Source of the DNA: Flavobacteriaceae bacterium
Lineage (GTDB): Bacteria; Bacteroidota; Bacteroidia; Flavobacteriales; Flavobacteriaceae
DNA: 43,821 nucleotides
Direction: 5' to 3'
NCBI GenBank assembly: GCA_947373225.1
Contig: CANBWX010000010.1
Span: 1-43,821 of the forward strand
A program made the position numbers and the translations under genes. The notes beneath the pieces were generated by a model, which worked only from the letters and a program-made list of their open reading frames with translations, was not told where the DNA came from and made no database searches. The stretch's first letter is position 1; each line of letters opens with the position of its first letter. Of this stretch, positions 1 to 7,338 are shown in pieces.

Positions 1-860
1 TTTTCTAATTTCTTAAAAGATAAGGCATCATCAAAATCTTTTGCATCTTTGGGATCAATGGTAAAAGTCAAAGTATCCCGCATATCCCGACGGTTTTTAA
101 TCTCCTCTTCATGGATTGTTGTATCAATTTTTTGAGCATAAACCTCTACTTCTACCGGAAATTCAGAAGGTAAACCGTATTCTGCTAAAATAGCATGAAT
201 CTCGGTATCATGTTCACCAGGTTTTCCCAGCACTTTAACAACAGTTCCAAAAGGACTATCGGCTCTTTTTGGCCAATCTTCTATATGAACTAAAACTACA
301 TCGCCTTGCTCCGCTTCACCTAATTTATCTTTTGGAATAAAAATATCGGTGTACATTTTTGGATTGGCTGTCGATACAAAAGCAAAGTTCTTCTGAATAT
401 CAATAACACCAACAAAATCGGTTTTTTTTCTTTCGACAACTTCTATTACTTCACCTTCGGGTCTTCTTCCCTTTCTACGATTATAAACATAAACTTTGAC
501 AATGTCTTTATCTAAAGCGCGGTTTAAATTATTCGTCGGAATAAATACATCTTCTTCAAGTTCAGGACAAACAAAATAAGCCGTTTTTCTACCTGTCATA
601 TCAATTGTTCCTTCGTAATAATCTTGGCTTATAGCTTTAACAAGATATTTTCCTGGTTCTGTTTCTACAATTTTTTTTGTAGAAGCTAGAATCTTTAAAT
701 CTCTAATAATTTCGTTTCTTGATTTTGTATCATCAAGATCTAAAATAGCGGCTATTTGCTTATAGTTAAATGCTTTATTAGCATTTTGTGATAGTATTTT
801 TATAATTTTATCGGAGAAGTCTTTCTCACTTTTTACTGGTTTTCTCAGTTTTTTACTCAT
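1..860 (-). CDS. rnr: Ribonuclease R, N-terminal part (3' end cut by window)
   Basis: Encodes the first ~286 residues of RNase R, a processive 3'-5' exoribonuclease that degrades structured RNA in the cytoplasm. Visible in order: start MSKKLRKPVKSEKDF, a winged-helix-like N-terminus (~15-60), tandem cold-shock-type beta-barrels (~75-230, with GTIDMTGRKTAYFV and DFVGVIDIQKNFAFV), and the start of the RNB catalytic domain with TIDPKDAKDFDDALS (~270-284), whose Asp cluster binds the catalytic metals. The rest of RNB and the S1 domain lie beyond base 1. The start codon is the ATG whose complement is at 858-860. It is divergent from the next gene. No convincing promoter was found in the short gap. 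Confidence 0.95.
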   Translation of the reverse strand, partial: MSKKLRKPVKSEKDFSDKIIKILSQNANKAFNYKQIAAILDLDDTKSRNEIIRDLKILASTKKIVETEPGKYLVKAISQDYYEGTIDMTGRKTAYFVCPELEEDVFIPTNNLNRALDKDIVKVYVYNRRKGRRPEGEVIEVVERKKTDFVGVIDIQKNFAFVSTANPKMYTDIFIPKDKLGEAEQGDVVLVHIEDWPKRADSPFGTVVKVLGKPGEHDTEIHAILAEYGLPSEFPVEVEVYAQKIDTTIHEEEIKNRRDMRDTLTFTIDPKDAKDFDDALSFKKLE

Positions 861-968
861 AAATCGTTTCTTAAAAGTCTAAAATTACGAAATTGTATTC
901 AGTGAATCGTATTCTGAGTTGAGTTTTAAAAAAATAATAACTTTTGTACCTTTATAAAAATATTAAAA

Positions 969-1202
969 ATGGAAGAATTTAAAACAATTACTATATTCAA
1001 TTATACGCATGAAATCGTGGTTTTAAAACATAAATTGGATCAAGAAGGAATTCATTATTTTTTCGAAAATGAAACCATGTCTTCCATTGCTCCTTTTTAT
1101 TCAAATGCTTTGGGCGGAATTAAATTAAAAATTCATCCTAACGATTTTGAAAACGTTCAAACCATTTTAGACGATTTAAAAACAAATTTAAATATTGTTT
1201 AA
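969..1202 (+). CDS. Small DUF2007-like protein
   Basis: A 77-residue soluble protein without signal peptide or membrane segment. The sequence (hydrophobic beta strand TITIFNYTHEIVVLKHKLDQEGI, then FFENETM, then GGIKLKIHPNDFENVQTILDDL) matches the pattern of DUF2007 'putative signal transducing' proteins: a ferredoxin-like fold in which a position-specific loop precedes a conserved 'L.V...D...A..IL' end. Its job is not known. It is divergent from rnr and followed by a long gene-free stretch, so it is probably transcribed alone. A near-consensus -7 element (TACCTTTA) lies at 947-954. Confidence 0.7.
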   Translation: MEEFKTITIFNYTHEIVVLKHKLDQEGIHYFFENETMSSIAPFYSNALGGIKLKIHPNDFENVQTILDDLKTNLNIV

Positions 1203-1748
1203 TTTTCGAAAGTTGTCAACATATATTAAATACAACAAAAAGAAAATTTAAATTTAAATTAAATCTTAGTGGTTATTATAGCGTGTTAATAGTTACAATA
1301 ACTTTCTTTTTAAAAGGTTTTATTTGTAGTTAAGTGTTTTTATAATGACTTATTAACATGCTTATTTTATTTTAAACGCTTCATTTTAAAGTAAATTTAA
1401 AAAACAATGAACAATGGTTAATAAATAGAAATCAATTAGTTTTGTAAACAAGTTTACTATTTAATTTTTGTTAATAATAGTGTTTTTTTTACCCATAACT
1501 TTTCTAAAAATTCATCAAACTTTATTAGTTTATTCCATCTGCATTTTGGATTACATTTTTATTCAACACAAACAAGAAATAGTTCTAATATTCTATCTAA
1601 ACTTATAAACATTTAATGTTAACACAACGTTAATTGATTTCCAAACGTTTACATTACATTATTAACATAACATTAAATTAATAATTTATTTAAAAAGAAA
1701 CTTTTATATTTAATAAGTTTATAGGTTAATGTTTTTATTAGAAACATC

Positions 1749-1764
1749 AGATTATTAATAATCT
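1749..1764. repeat. Perfect 16-bp palindrome
   Basis: AGATTATTAATAATCT is identical to its reverse complement. It sits about 60 bp upstream of the rpiB -7 element, a position compatible with an operator for a dimeric regulator, but no regulator can be assigned. Confidence 0.5.
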
Positions 1765-1823
1765 AAGAGTTATAAAATTGAGATAATAAATTAATAAAAA
1801 ATACAAATCTTATTTTCTTTGAG

Positions 1824-1831
1824 TAAATTTG
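1824..1831 (+). promoter_or_regulatory. Bacteroidota -7 promoter element for rpiB
   Basis: TAAATTTG fits TAnnTTTG exactly and lies 24 bp before the rpiB ATG. No clear -33 TTG is seen at the usual distance. Confidence 0.6.
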
Positions 1832-1855
1832 TAGGCAAAATTTAAAACAAACAAA

Positions 1856-2284
1856 ATGAAAATTTCAATAGGAAACGATCACGCAGGACCAGATTATAAA
1901 AAAGCAATTGTTCAATATTTAGAATCGAAAGGACATGTAGTAACCAATTACGGAACCGATACAATTGACAGTGTTGATTATCCTGATTTTGGTCATGCTG
2001 TTGCCAAAGATGTTTCTGAAGGAAAAGCTGATTTTGGAATAGTTATTTGTGGTTCAGGAAACGGAATTGCAATGACGGTGAATAAACATGCAAAAGTTCG
2101 TGCAGCATTATGTTGGATGAAAGAAATTGCTGCTTTGGCTCGACAACATAATGATGCTAATGTTATAAGTATTCCGGCGCGTTATACTTCAATTCAGCAA
2201 GCTATAGAAATGGTAGATACATTTTTAAACACTGAATTTGAAGGCGGAAGACACCAAATAAGAGTTAATAAAATAAGCTGTTAA
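1856..2284 (+). CDS. rpiB: Ribose 5-phosphate isomerase B
   Basis: Interconverts ribose 5-phosphate and ribulose 5-phosphate in the non-oxidative pentose phosphate pathway (RpiB/LacAB family, cytoplasmic). The 142 residues show the family hallmarks: GNDHAG with the phosphate-contacting His9, the catalytic loop ICGSGNGIAM with Cys65, and the HNDANVIS segment with the second conserved His near residue 99. Length is normal for the family. The ATG is 24 bp after a good -7 element. The CDF exporter gene starts 2 bp after this stop, so the two are probably co-transcribed and translationally coupled. Confidence 0.95.
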   Translation: MKISIGNDHAGPDYKKAIVQYLESKGHVVTNYGTDTIDSVDYPDFGHAVAKDVSEGKADFGIVICGSGNGIAMTVNKHAKVRAALCWMKEIAALARQHNDANVISIPARYTSIQQAIEMVDTFLNTEFEGGRHQIRVNKISC

Positions 2285-2286
2285 TT

Positions 2287-3213
2287 TTGGTACATAATCA
2301 CAGTCATAGTCACGGTCATAGCCATAACCACAGTCACGGAGTACAAGGTAAAAACCTGTTATATTCCATTTTTTTAAATCTTGTAATAACGGTTGCGCAA
2401 TTTATTGGTGGACTTATTTCAGGAAGTTTGGCTTTGATGTCGGATGCATTGCATAATTTTTCAGATGTTCTTTCCTTAGGTTTTAGTTACATAGCTCATA
2501 AATTATCTAAGAAAGAAGCTTCGGTTAATCAAACTTTTGGTTATAAAAGAGCGGAACTTATAGCTGCTTTTGTAAATGCAATGACTTTAATTATTGTTGC
2601 TTTATTTCTAATTTATGGTGCTATTGAAAGGTTTTTCGATCCACACAAAATAGCATCCGATTTAGTAATTTGGCTTTCACTTTTAGGTATTGTTGTAAAC
2701 GGTTTATCTGTTTTAATGTTAAAGGAAGATGCTGACAAAAATATAAATATGAAATCGGCGTATTTGCATTTATTTACAGATATGTTGGCTTCAGTTGCGG
2801 TTTTAATTGGTGGTATATTAATGAAATATTTTCAATGGTATTGGGTCGATAGCGTAATGACATTGATTATTGCTATTTATTTGATCGTTGTGGGTTTTGA
2901 TTTATTGAAAACATCTACAAAAATGTTAATGCTTTTTACACCAGCTCATATCGATATAAAAGACATTGTTACCGAAGTGCATAAAATAAGAGGGGCAGGC
3001 AAATTACACCATATTCATGTTTGGTATCTTAACGATGAAGAATTACACCTCGAAGCACATTTGGATTGTTTAGAAGATATAAAAATGTCCGAATTCAACG
3101 AAATGTTGCATCAATTAGAACACGTTTTAATGAATAAATTTCAAATTAACCATATTAATATTCAACCCGAATTTAATAAGGAAGACCCAATGGATTTTAT
3201 CGTTCAAGACTAG
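2287..3213 (+). CDS. CDF-family zinc/cation efflux protein (CzcD/ZitB-like)
   Basis: Inner-membrane divalent-cation/proton antiporter of the cation diffusion facilitator family, 308 residues, six membrane segments (~22-215) and a cytoplasmic C-terminal ferredoxin-like domain (~220-300). The N-terminus is a His-rich metal-binding tail (nine His in the first 18 residues). The transport site is H-x3-D in TM2 (HNFSD) and H-x3-D in TM5 (HLFTD), the pattern of zinc-selective members. The start is TTG at 2287, 2 bp after the rpiB stop; the next in-frame ATG would delete the His-rich tail and TM1. Real substrate (Zn, Co or Cd) is inferred. No metal-responsive regulator is adjacent. Confidence 0.9.
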   Translation: MVHNHSHSHGHSHNHSHGVQGKNLLYSIFLNLVITVAQFIGGLISGSLALMSDALHNFSDVLSLGFSYIAHKLSKKEASVNQTFGYKRAELIAAFVNAMTLIIVALFLIYGAIERFFDPHKIASDLVIWLSLLGIVVNGLSVLMLKEDADKNINMKSAYLHLFTDMLASVAVLIGGILMKYFQWYWVDSVMTLIIAIYLIVVGFDLLKTSTKMLMLFTPAHIDIKDIVTEVHKIRGAGKLHHIHVWYLNDEELHLEAHLDCLEDIKMSEFNEMLHQLEHVLMNKFQINHINIQPEFNKEDPMDFIVQD

Positions 3214-3218
3214 TCGAC

Positions 3219-3291
3219 GACTGAATTAATGTAAATTCAGTCAATCAACTGACTGAATTAATGTAAATTCAGTCAGTTGATTGACTGAATT
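3219..3291. repeat. Palindrome array: two 24-bp palindromes plus a third half
   Basis: The unit is gactgaatt-aatgta-aattcagtc, an inverted repeat with 9-bp arms. It occurs at 3219-3242 and 3251-3274, followed by a half unit gactgaatt at 3283-3291. The two linkers, aatcaact (3243-3250) and agttgatt (3275-3282), are exact reverse complements of each other, so the whole block has nested symmetry with a 32-bp period. It starts 6 bp after the CDF stop and ends 15 bp before the -7 element of the ATPase gene. It could be a multi-site operator, a strong transcript hairpin/terminator for the CDF gene, or a palindromic mobile remnant. Confidence 0.85.
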
Positions 3292-3305
3292 TGTGTTTTT
3301 ATTAT

Positions 3306-3313
3306 TATATTTG
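3306..3313 (+). promoter_or_regulatory. Bacteroidota -7 promoter element for the AAA/DUF4143 gene
   Basis: TATATTTG matches TAnnTTTG and lies 25 bp before the ATG at 3339. The only well-spaced TTG (3281-3283, 22 bp upstream) falls inside the palindrome array, so a protein bound to the array would cover the -33 region. Confidence 0.6.
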
Positions 3314-3338
3314 TAGTATAATTTTAAAAATACAAGCT

Positions 3339-4478
3339 ATGTTTTTTTTGGAACGAGGTATAAATACTTTATTTAACAAAAAGGTTTTACCTAATAAAGT
3401 ATTGATTTTATTGGGCGCAAGACGTGTTGGTAAAACGGCTTTTATCAAAAACTACCTTTCCACAATTCTCAAAGAGGATTATTTGCAATTGAACGGCGAA
3501 GATATTCAAGATGCCAATTTGCTAAAAGAGCGATCGGTAAGTAATTACACCCGACTTTTAACCAATATTAAATTATTGGTTATTGATGAAGCCCAAAATA
3601 TTCCAGACATTGGACTGATTTTGAAATTGATTGTTGACTCCATTGATGGAATCAAAATTATTGCAACAGGATCATCCGTTTTTGATTTATCAAACAAATT
3701 GGGCGAACCTTTGGTGGGTAGAAAAAATACGATATATTTATTTCCGTTGGCTCAAATGGAGTTTGCCAATCAAGAGAATTTCAAGGAAACTACTCTTAAA
3801 TTAGAAGAAAGATTGCTTTTTGGAAGTTATCCAGAACTAGAACAATATCCCGATTGGAATGATAAAATCAATTATCTCAAAGAGATCATCAATTCCTATT
3901 TATTGAAAGATATTTTGGTTTATGAAGGAATAAAACAATCCAATAAAATTCTGGATTTACTAAAATTAATTGCTTTTCAAGTGGGTCAAGAAGTTTCTTT
4001 GCAGGAATTAGCCAGACAATTGGGTATTTCTAAAAATACGGTCGAAAGTTATTTAGACTTGCTTTCTAAAGTTTTTGTGATTTATAAAGTACCAGGTTTT
4101 AGTAGAAATTTGCGAAAAGAAATTACAAAATCGAATAGATGGTATTTTTATGATAATGGAATTCGCAATGGTATTATTGCCAATTTTAGCCGATTGGATT
4201 CTAGAACAGACGTTAGTGCCTTATGGGAAAATTATCTAGCATCAGAACGAATAAAGTATCAAAATTATACTCAAAAAACAGTTTCCAATTATTTTTGGCG
4301 TACGTATGACCAACAAGAATTAGATTGGTTAGAAGAAGAAAATGGTGTTTTGCGAGGCTACGAATTCAAATGGAACGAAAATAGAAAAGCAAAAATTCCC
4401 ACTGCTTTTGCAAAAGCCTATCCAGATGCGAGTTTTGAAGTGATAAATAAGGGGAATTATTTGGAGTTTATCACTTAG
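3339..4478 (+). CDS. AAA-family ATPase with DUF4143 C-terminal domain
   Basis: A 379-residue cytoplasmic ATP-binding protein of the AAA_14/DUF4143 family, common in bacteria and often associated with mobile or defence-related loci; exact function unknown. Visible: Walker A GARRVGKT (26-33), Walker B LLVIDEAQ (Asp83-Glu84), sensor-like ATGSS (~110), a winged-helix segment LQELARQLGISKNTVESYLDLL (~215-240), and a C-terminal DUF4143 region with YFYDNGIRNG and ELDWLEEENGVLRGYEFKWN, whose D...E-x-K spacing recalls PD-(D/E)xK nucleases. I place the start at ATG 3339, because upstream in-frame codons would overlap the promoter at 3306. Its end overlaps the convergent DUF1294 gene by 8 bp. Confidence 0.85.
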   Translation: MFFLERGINTLFNKKVLPNKVLILLGARRVGKTAFIKNYLSTILKEDYLQLNGEDIQDANLLKERSVSNYTRLLTNIKLLVIDEAQNIPDIGLILKLIVDSIDGIKIIATGSSVFDLSNKLGEPLVGRKNTIYLFPLAQMEFANQENFKETTLKLEERLLFGSYPELEQYPDWNDKINYLKEIINSYLLKDILVYEGIKQSNKILDLLKLIAFQVGQEVSLQELARQLGISKNTVESYLDLLSKVFVIYKVPGFSRNLRKEITKSNRWYFYDNGIRNGIIANFSRLDSRTDVSALWENYLASERIKYQNYTQKTVSNYFWRTYDQQELDWLEEENGVLRGYEFKWNENRKAKIPTAFAKAYPDASFEVINKGNYLEFIT

Positions 4479-4740
4479 AAGAATAGAACCATAAAAAAGC
4501 AATTAAGCATTGAATAATTACAATTCCCCAAAATCTCCATAAATAAGAGGTTTTAGAAGTTTTATGTCTAAAAATAAGCATCGCTAAACCAGAACCAATA
4601 GTTCCTCCTAAAAAAACAAAACCTAAAAGTGTCCGCTCAGGAATTCTATGTTTGCGCGCTTTTGCCAAATGTTTGTCATAAGTTGTTAATAAAAAACCAA
4701 TTGCATTCAAAATAAAAAAATAATACAATAAAAGATTCAT
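4471..4740 (-). CDS. DUF1294 small membrane protein
   Basis: An 89-residue protein with three hydrophobic segments (about 3-20, 38-58, 69-86). The central signature TYDKHLAKARKHRIPERTLLGFVFLGG followed by FRHKTSKTSY is the DUF1294 pattern (D-K-x-A, R-I-P-E, G-G, F-R-H-K-T). The family is found alone here or fused to cold-shock domains elsewhere; its function is unknown. It is transcribed toward the ATPase gene and overlaps its 3' end by 8 bp, and it is divergent from tex with a 55-bp gap. Confidence 0.85.
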   Translation of the reverse strand: MNLLLYYFFILNAIGFLLTTYDKHLAKARKHRIPERTLLGFVFLGGTIGSGLAMLIFRHKTSKTSYLWRFWGIVIIQCLIAFLWFYSSK

Positions 4741-4795
4741 TTAACTCAAATTAAGTTCCAAAGATATTATTTTAGCTGTCCGAAAAAACCAAAAA

Positions 4796-6919
4796 ATGAC
4801 CAACATACAATTCATCTCCAAAACCGTTCAAACGGCAGCCATAAACATTCAAAACACCGTTCAATTATTGCAAGAAGATTGTACAATTCCGTTTATTTCT
4901 CGGTATCGAAAAGATAAAACAGGTAATCTTGACGAGGTTTTTATCGAGCAAATTGCCAAATTTCAAAAAGATTATGAAGTCATCGTCAAGCGAAAAGAAG
5001 CGATTTTAAAATCGATTGAAGAACAAAATTCACTTTCGCCAGAATTAGATAAAAAAATCCAACAAAGCTTCGATTTACAGGAATTGGAGGATTTTTATTT
5101 GCCTTATAAAAAGAAGAAAAAAACCCGCGCCGATGTTGCTCGTGAAAACGGATTAGAACCGCTGGCAAAAATCATTATGGCGCAAAATAATGAGGATGTC
5201 GATTTTATTTCTACCCAATATTTGAACGATAAAGTGCCCAATGAAGATCAAGCTTTGCAAGGTGCGCGAGACATTATTGCCGAATGGATCAACGAAAATA
5301 TTTATGTCCGCAAGCAATTGCGAAGACTTTTTCAGCGCAAAGCAACCATAACAACAAAGCTTGTAAAAGCTAAAAAAGATGAGGAGAAAGCCCAAAAATT
5401 CGACCAATATTTCGATTGGTCAGAACCATTAACAAAAGCGCCTTCGCACCGATTGTTGGCAATGCTTCGGGCCGAAAATGAAGGTATTATCAAGTTTAAA
5501 ATCGAAGTCGAAAACGAGGAAGCCATTGATAGGATTGATGAGTTAATCATCAAAAACAAAAAAAATACCACGCCACATTTACAATTGGCAATTGAAGACA
5601 GTTACAAAAGATTGCTAAATCCTGCAATTTCAAACGAAGCTTTGCAAGAAGCTAAAGCCAAGGCAGATGCCAATTCTATTCAGGTTTTTGCCAATAATTT
5701 AGGGCAATTATTGTTAGCGCCGCCTTTGGGCGAAAAAAGAATTCTGGCAATTGATCCAGGATTTCGCTCGGGTTGCAAAGTGGTTTGTCTGGACGAAAAA
5801 GGGGATTTATTGTACAACGAAAATATTTATCCTCATGCGCCACAGAACGAAACGACGATGGCGATGAAAAAAATCCGTTCGATGGTCAATGCCTATCAAA
5901 TTGACGCGATTTCTATCGGGAACGGAACGGCTTCTCGTGAAACCGAATTCTTCATTAAAAAAATTGCTTTCGATAAACCAGTTCAAGTTTTTATCGTTTC
6001 CGAGGCAGGAGCTTCGGTTTATTCGGCATCGAAAATTGCACGCGAGGAATTCCCCAATTATGATGTTACGGTTCGTGGCTCGGTTTCTATCGGGAGGCGA
6101 CTTTCTGATCCTTTGGCCGAATTGGTAAAAATTGACCCAAAAGCAATAGGAGTGGGGCAATATCAGCACGATGTAGATCAAACCAAACTGAAAGAAGAAC
6201 TGGATAATACGGTAATTCGTTGCGTAAATTCGGTTGGGATAAACATCAATACGGCGAGCAAGCATTTGTTGAGTTATGTGAGTGGAATAGGAGAGAAACT
6301 GGCCGAAAATATTGTACAATATCGCACCGAAAACGGGCCTTTTGAAGACCGAAAACAATTGAAAAAAGTACCTCGTTTAGGCGAAAAAGCCTACCAACAA
6401 GGAGCAGCTTTTATCCGAATTTCGAAAGGTAAAAATCCATTGGATAATTCAGCTGTTCATCCCGAAGCCTACCCTATTGTTGAGAAAATGGCAAAAGATT
6501 TAAAGTTTTCACTCTTAGATTTAATTGGAAATAAAGAGAAAATTGCACAAATAAAACCAGAAAATTATATTACTTCAGAAATCGGAATTTTAGGAATAAA
6601 AGATATTATCAAAGAGCTCGAAAAACCAGGATTAGATCCGAGAAAAGCAGCCAAAGTTTTTGAATTTGATCCCAATGTAAAAACCATTAAAGACTTGAAA
6701 ACTGGAATGATTTTGCCGGGAATTGTCAACAATATTACCAATTTTGGTTGCTTTGTAGATCTTGGAATCAAAGAAAGCGGCTTGGTTCACATTTCGCAAC
6801 TCAAAGCGGGTTTTGTAAGCGATGTAAATGAAGTGGTCAAATTACACCAACATGTTCAGGTAAAAGTCACAGAAGTTGACGAGGAGCGAAAAAGAATACA
6901 GTTGACGATGGTTATTTAA
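4796..6919 (+). CDS. tex: Tex-family RNA-binding transcriptional accessory protein
   Basis: A 707-residue cytoplasmic nucleic-acid-binding protein of the Tex family, related to eukaryotic Spt6 and implicated in transcription. Domains in order: N-terminal helical/HTH region (~1-180), YqgF-like RNase H fold starting at ILAIDPGFRSGCKVV (~316), helix-hairpin-helix region with INTASKHLLSYVSGIGEKLA (~480-560), and an S1 RNA-binding domain at the end (from ~636, GMILPGIVNNITNFGCFVDLG). Length is slightly below the ~770 residues of proteobacterial Tex, but all domains are present. ATG 4796 follows an A-rich leader. A hairpin terminator follows the stop, so tex appears to be a single-gene unit. Confidence 0.95.
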   Translation: MTNIQFISKTVQTAAINIQNTVQLLQEDCTIPFISRYRKDKTGNLDEVFIEQIAKFQKDYEVIVKRKEAILKSIEEQNSLSPELDKKIQQSFDLQELEDFYLPYKKKKKTRADVARENGLEPLAKIIMAQNNEDVDFISTQYLNDKVPNEDQALQGARDIIAEWINENIYVRKQLRRLFQRKATITTKLVKAKKDEEKAQKFDQYFDWSEPLTKAPSHRLLAMLRAENEGIIKFKIEVENEEAIDRIDELIIKNKKNTTPHLQLAIEDSYKRLLNPAISNEALQEAKAKADANSIQVFANNLGQLLLAPPLGEKRILAIDPGFRSGCKVVCLDEKGDLLYNENIYPHAPQNETTMAMKKIRSMVNAYQIDAISIGNGTASRETEFFIKKIAFDKPVQVFIVSEAGASVYSASKIAREEFPNYDVTVRGSVSIGRRLSDPLAELVKIDPKAIGVGQYQHDVDQTKLKEELDNTVIRCVNSVGININTASKHLLSYVSGIGEKLAENIVQYRTENGPFEDRKQLKKVPRLGEKAYQQGAAFIRISKGKNPLDNSAVHPEAYPIVEKMAKDLKFSLLDLIGNKEKIAQIKPENYITSEIGILGIKDIIKELEKPGLDPRKAAKVFEFDPNVKTIKDLKTGMILPGIVNNITNFGCFVDLGIKESGLVHISQLKAGFVSDVNEVVKLHQHVQVKVTEVDEERKRIQLTMVI

Positions 6920-6922
6920 ACG

Positions 6923-6968
6923 AAAATTCCAAACCCAAGAATAAAATTGATTGAGTTTGGAATTTTTT
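6923..6968. terminator. Bidirectional hairpin terminator between tex and tatA
   Basis: AAAATTCCAAAC (6923-6934) pairs with GTTTGGAATTTT (6955-6966), loop 20 bases, followed by T residues. It lies between the convergent tex and tatA stops and can serve both strands because A/T tracts flank the stem on each side. Confidence 0.8.
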
Positions 6969-6989
6969 ACAGTTGAAAATTAAAGAAAT

Positions 6990-7187
6990 TTATTCTTTCT
7001 TTTCTTCTTCTTTTTTATCAGCTGGTTTTTCGTCTTCTTTAGCGGCGTTTTTGAATTCTTTAATTCCACTACCTAAACCTTTCATTAATTCTGGAATTTT
7101 TTTGCCTCCAAAAAGTAATAAAGCAATTGCCAATACAACAACAACATGTGATGGAGATAAGTTTAAAAAAATGATTAGAAAATTCAT
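6990..7187 (-). CDS. tatA: Twin-arginine translocase subunit TatA/E
   Basis: A 65-residue pore-forming subunit of the Tat system, which exports folded proteins across the inner membrane. One short N-terminal membrane helix (~8-26, [13 protein letters not shown]) is followed by the hinge [20 protein letters not shown], the classic TatA amphipathic helix with F-G-x-x-x-I/L-P-E, then a highly charged Lys/Glu tail. A -7 element in reverse orientation (CAAATTTA, 7216-7223) lies ~30 bp upstream of the start. It is divergent from the M23-like gene. TatC is not in the window. Confidence 0.93.
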   Translation of the reverse strand: MNFLIIFLNLSPSHVVVVLAIALLLFGGKKIPELMKGLGSGIKEFKNAAKEDEKPADKKEEEKKE

Positions 7188-7215
7188 GATTCCTATAAAT
7201 TAAATTATTATTAAG

Positions 7216-7223
7216 CAAATTTA
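7216..7223 (-). promoter_or_regulatory. -7 promoter element for tatA
   Basis: CAAATTTA on the plus strand is TAAATTTG on the minus strand, an exact TAnnTTTG match 28 bp before the tatA start. Confidence 0.5.
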
Positions 7224-7312
7224 TAAAAATAATTCGAAAAAACTATTTTTTGATAGCAAAGAAAGATAACATAGACGTTTTCAAATCTAAGTATAACTAA
7301 GTTTTTAATTAT

Positions 7313-7320
7313 TATATTTG
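7313..7320 (+). promoter_or_regulatory. -7 promoter element for the M23-like/GH3 gene pair
   Basis: TATATTTG matches TAnnTTTG and ends 18 bp before the ATG at 7339, the short-leader arrangement usual in flavobacteria. Confidence 0.6.
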
Positions 7321-7338
7321 TAAAATAAACTTTAATCT

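Larger units (their letters stand above)
1203..1855. other. Gene-free AT-rich region upstream of rpiB
   Basis: A 650-bp stretch with no open frame of useful length on either strand. It is very AT-rich and carries three exact copies of TTATTAACA (1350-1358 plus, 1469-1477 minus, 1659-1667 plus), related GTTAAT/TTAACA motifs (for example near 1416 and 1617), a 14-bp inverted repeat GTAAAC-aa-GTTTAC (1444-1457) and a perfect 16-bp palindrome (1749-1764). The rpiB promoter lies at its right edge. It is the only gap over 300 bases in the window. Possible roles are a regulatory or replication/segregation region; nothing seen here proves either. Confidence 0.6.

Noticed and set aside
1203-1855. RNA gene or riboswitch in the long gap
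   Set aside because: No tRNA/rRNA-like cloverleaf, GC-rich stem or known riboswitch core is visible; the region is too AT-rich to support a structured RNA by eye.
3219-3291. CRISPR-like array
   Set aside because: Only two full units with 8-bp linkers that are mirror images of one another; no unique spacers and no cas genes.
3291-3338. Upstream extension of the AAA/DUF4143 gene to a TTG at 3291
   Set aside because: It would add a Tyr/Ile-rich leader (MCFYYYICS) overlapping the promoter element 3306-3313; ATG 3339 gives the usual N-terminus.
5807-6358. Open frame of 183 codons on the minus strand inside tex
   Set aside because: It lies wholly antisense to the conserved YqgF/HhH region of tex, has a composition rich in Phe/Ile/Asn/Arg typical of shadow frames, and shows no family motif.
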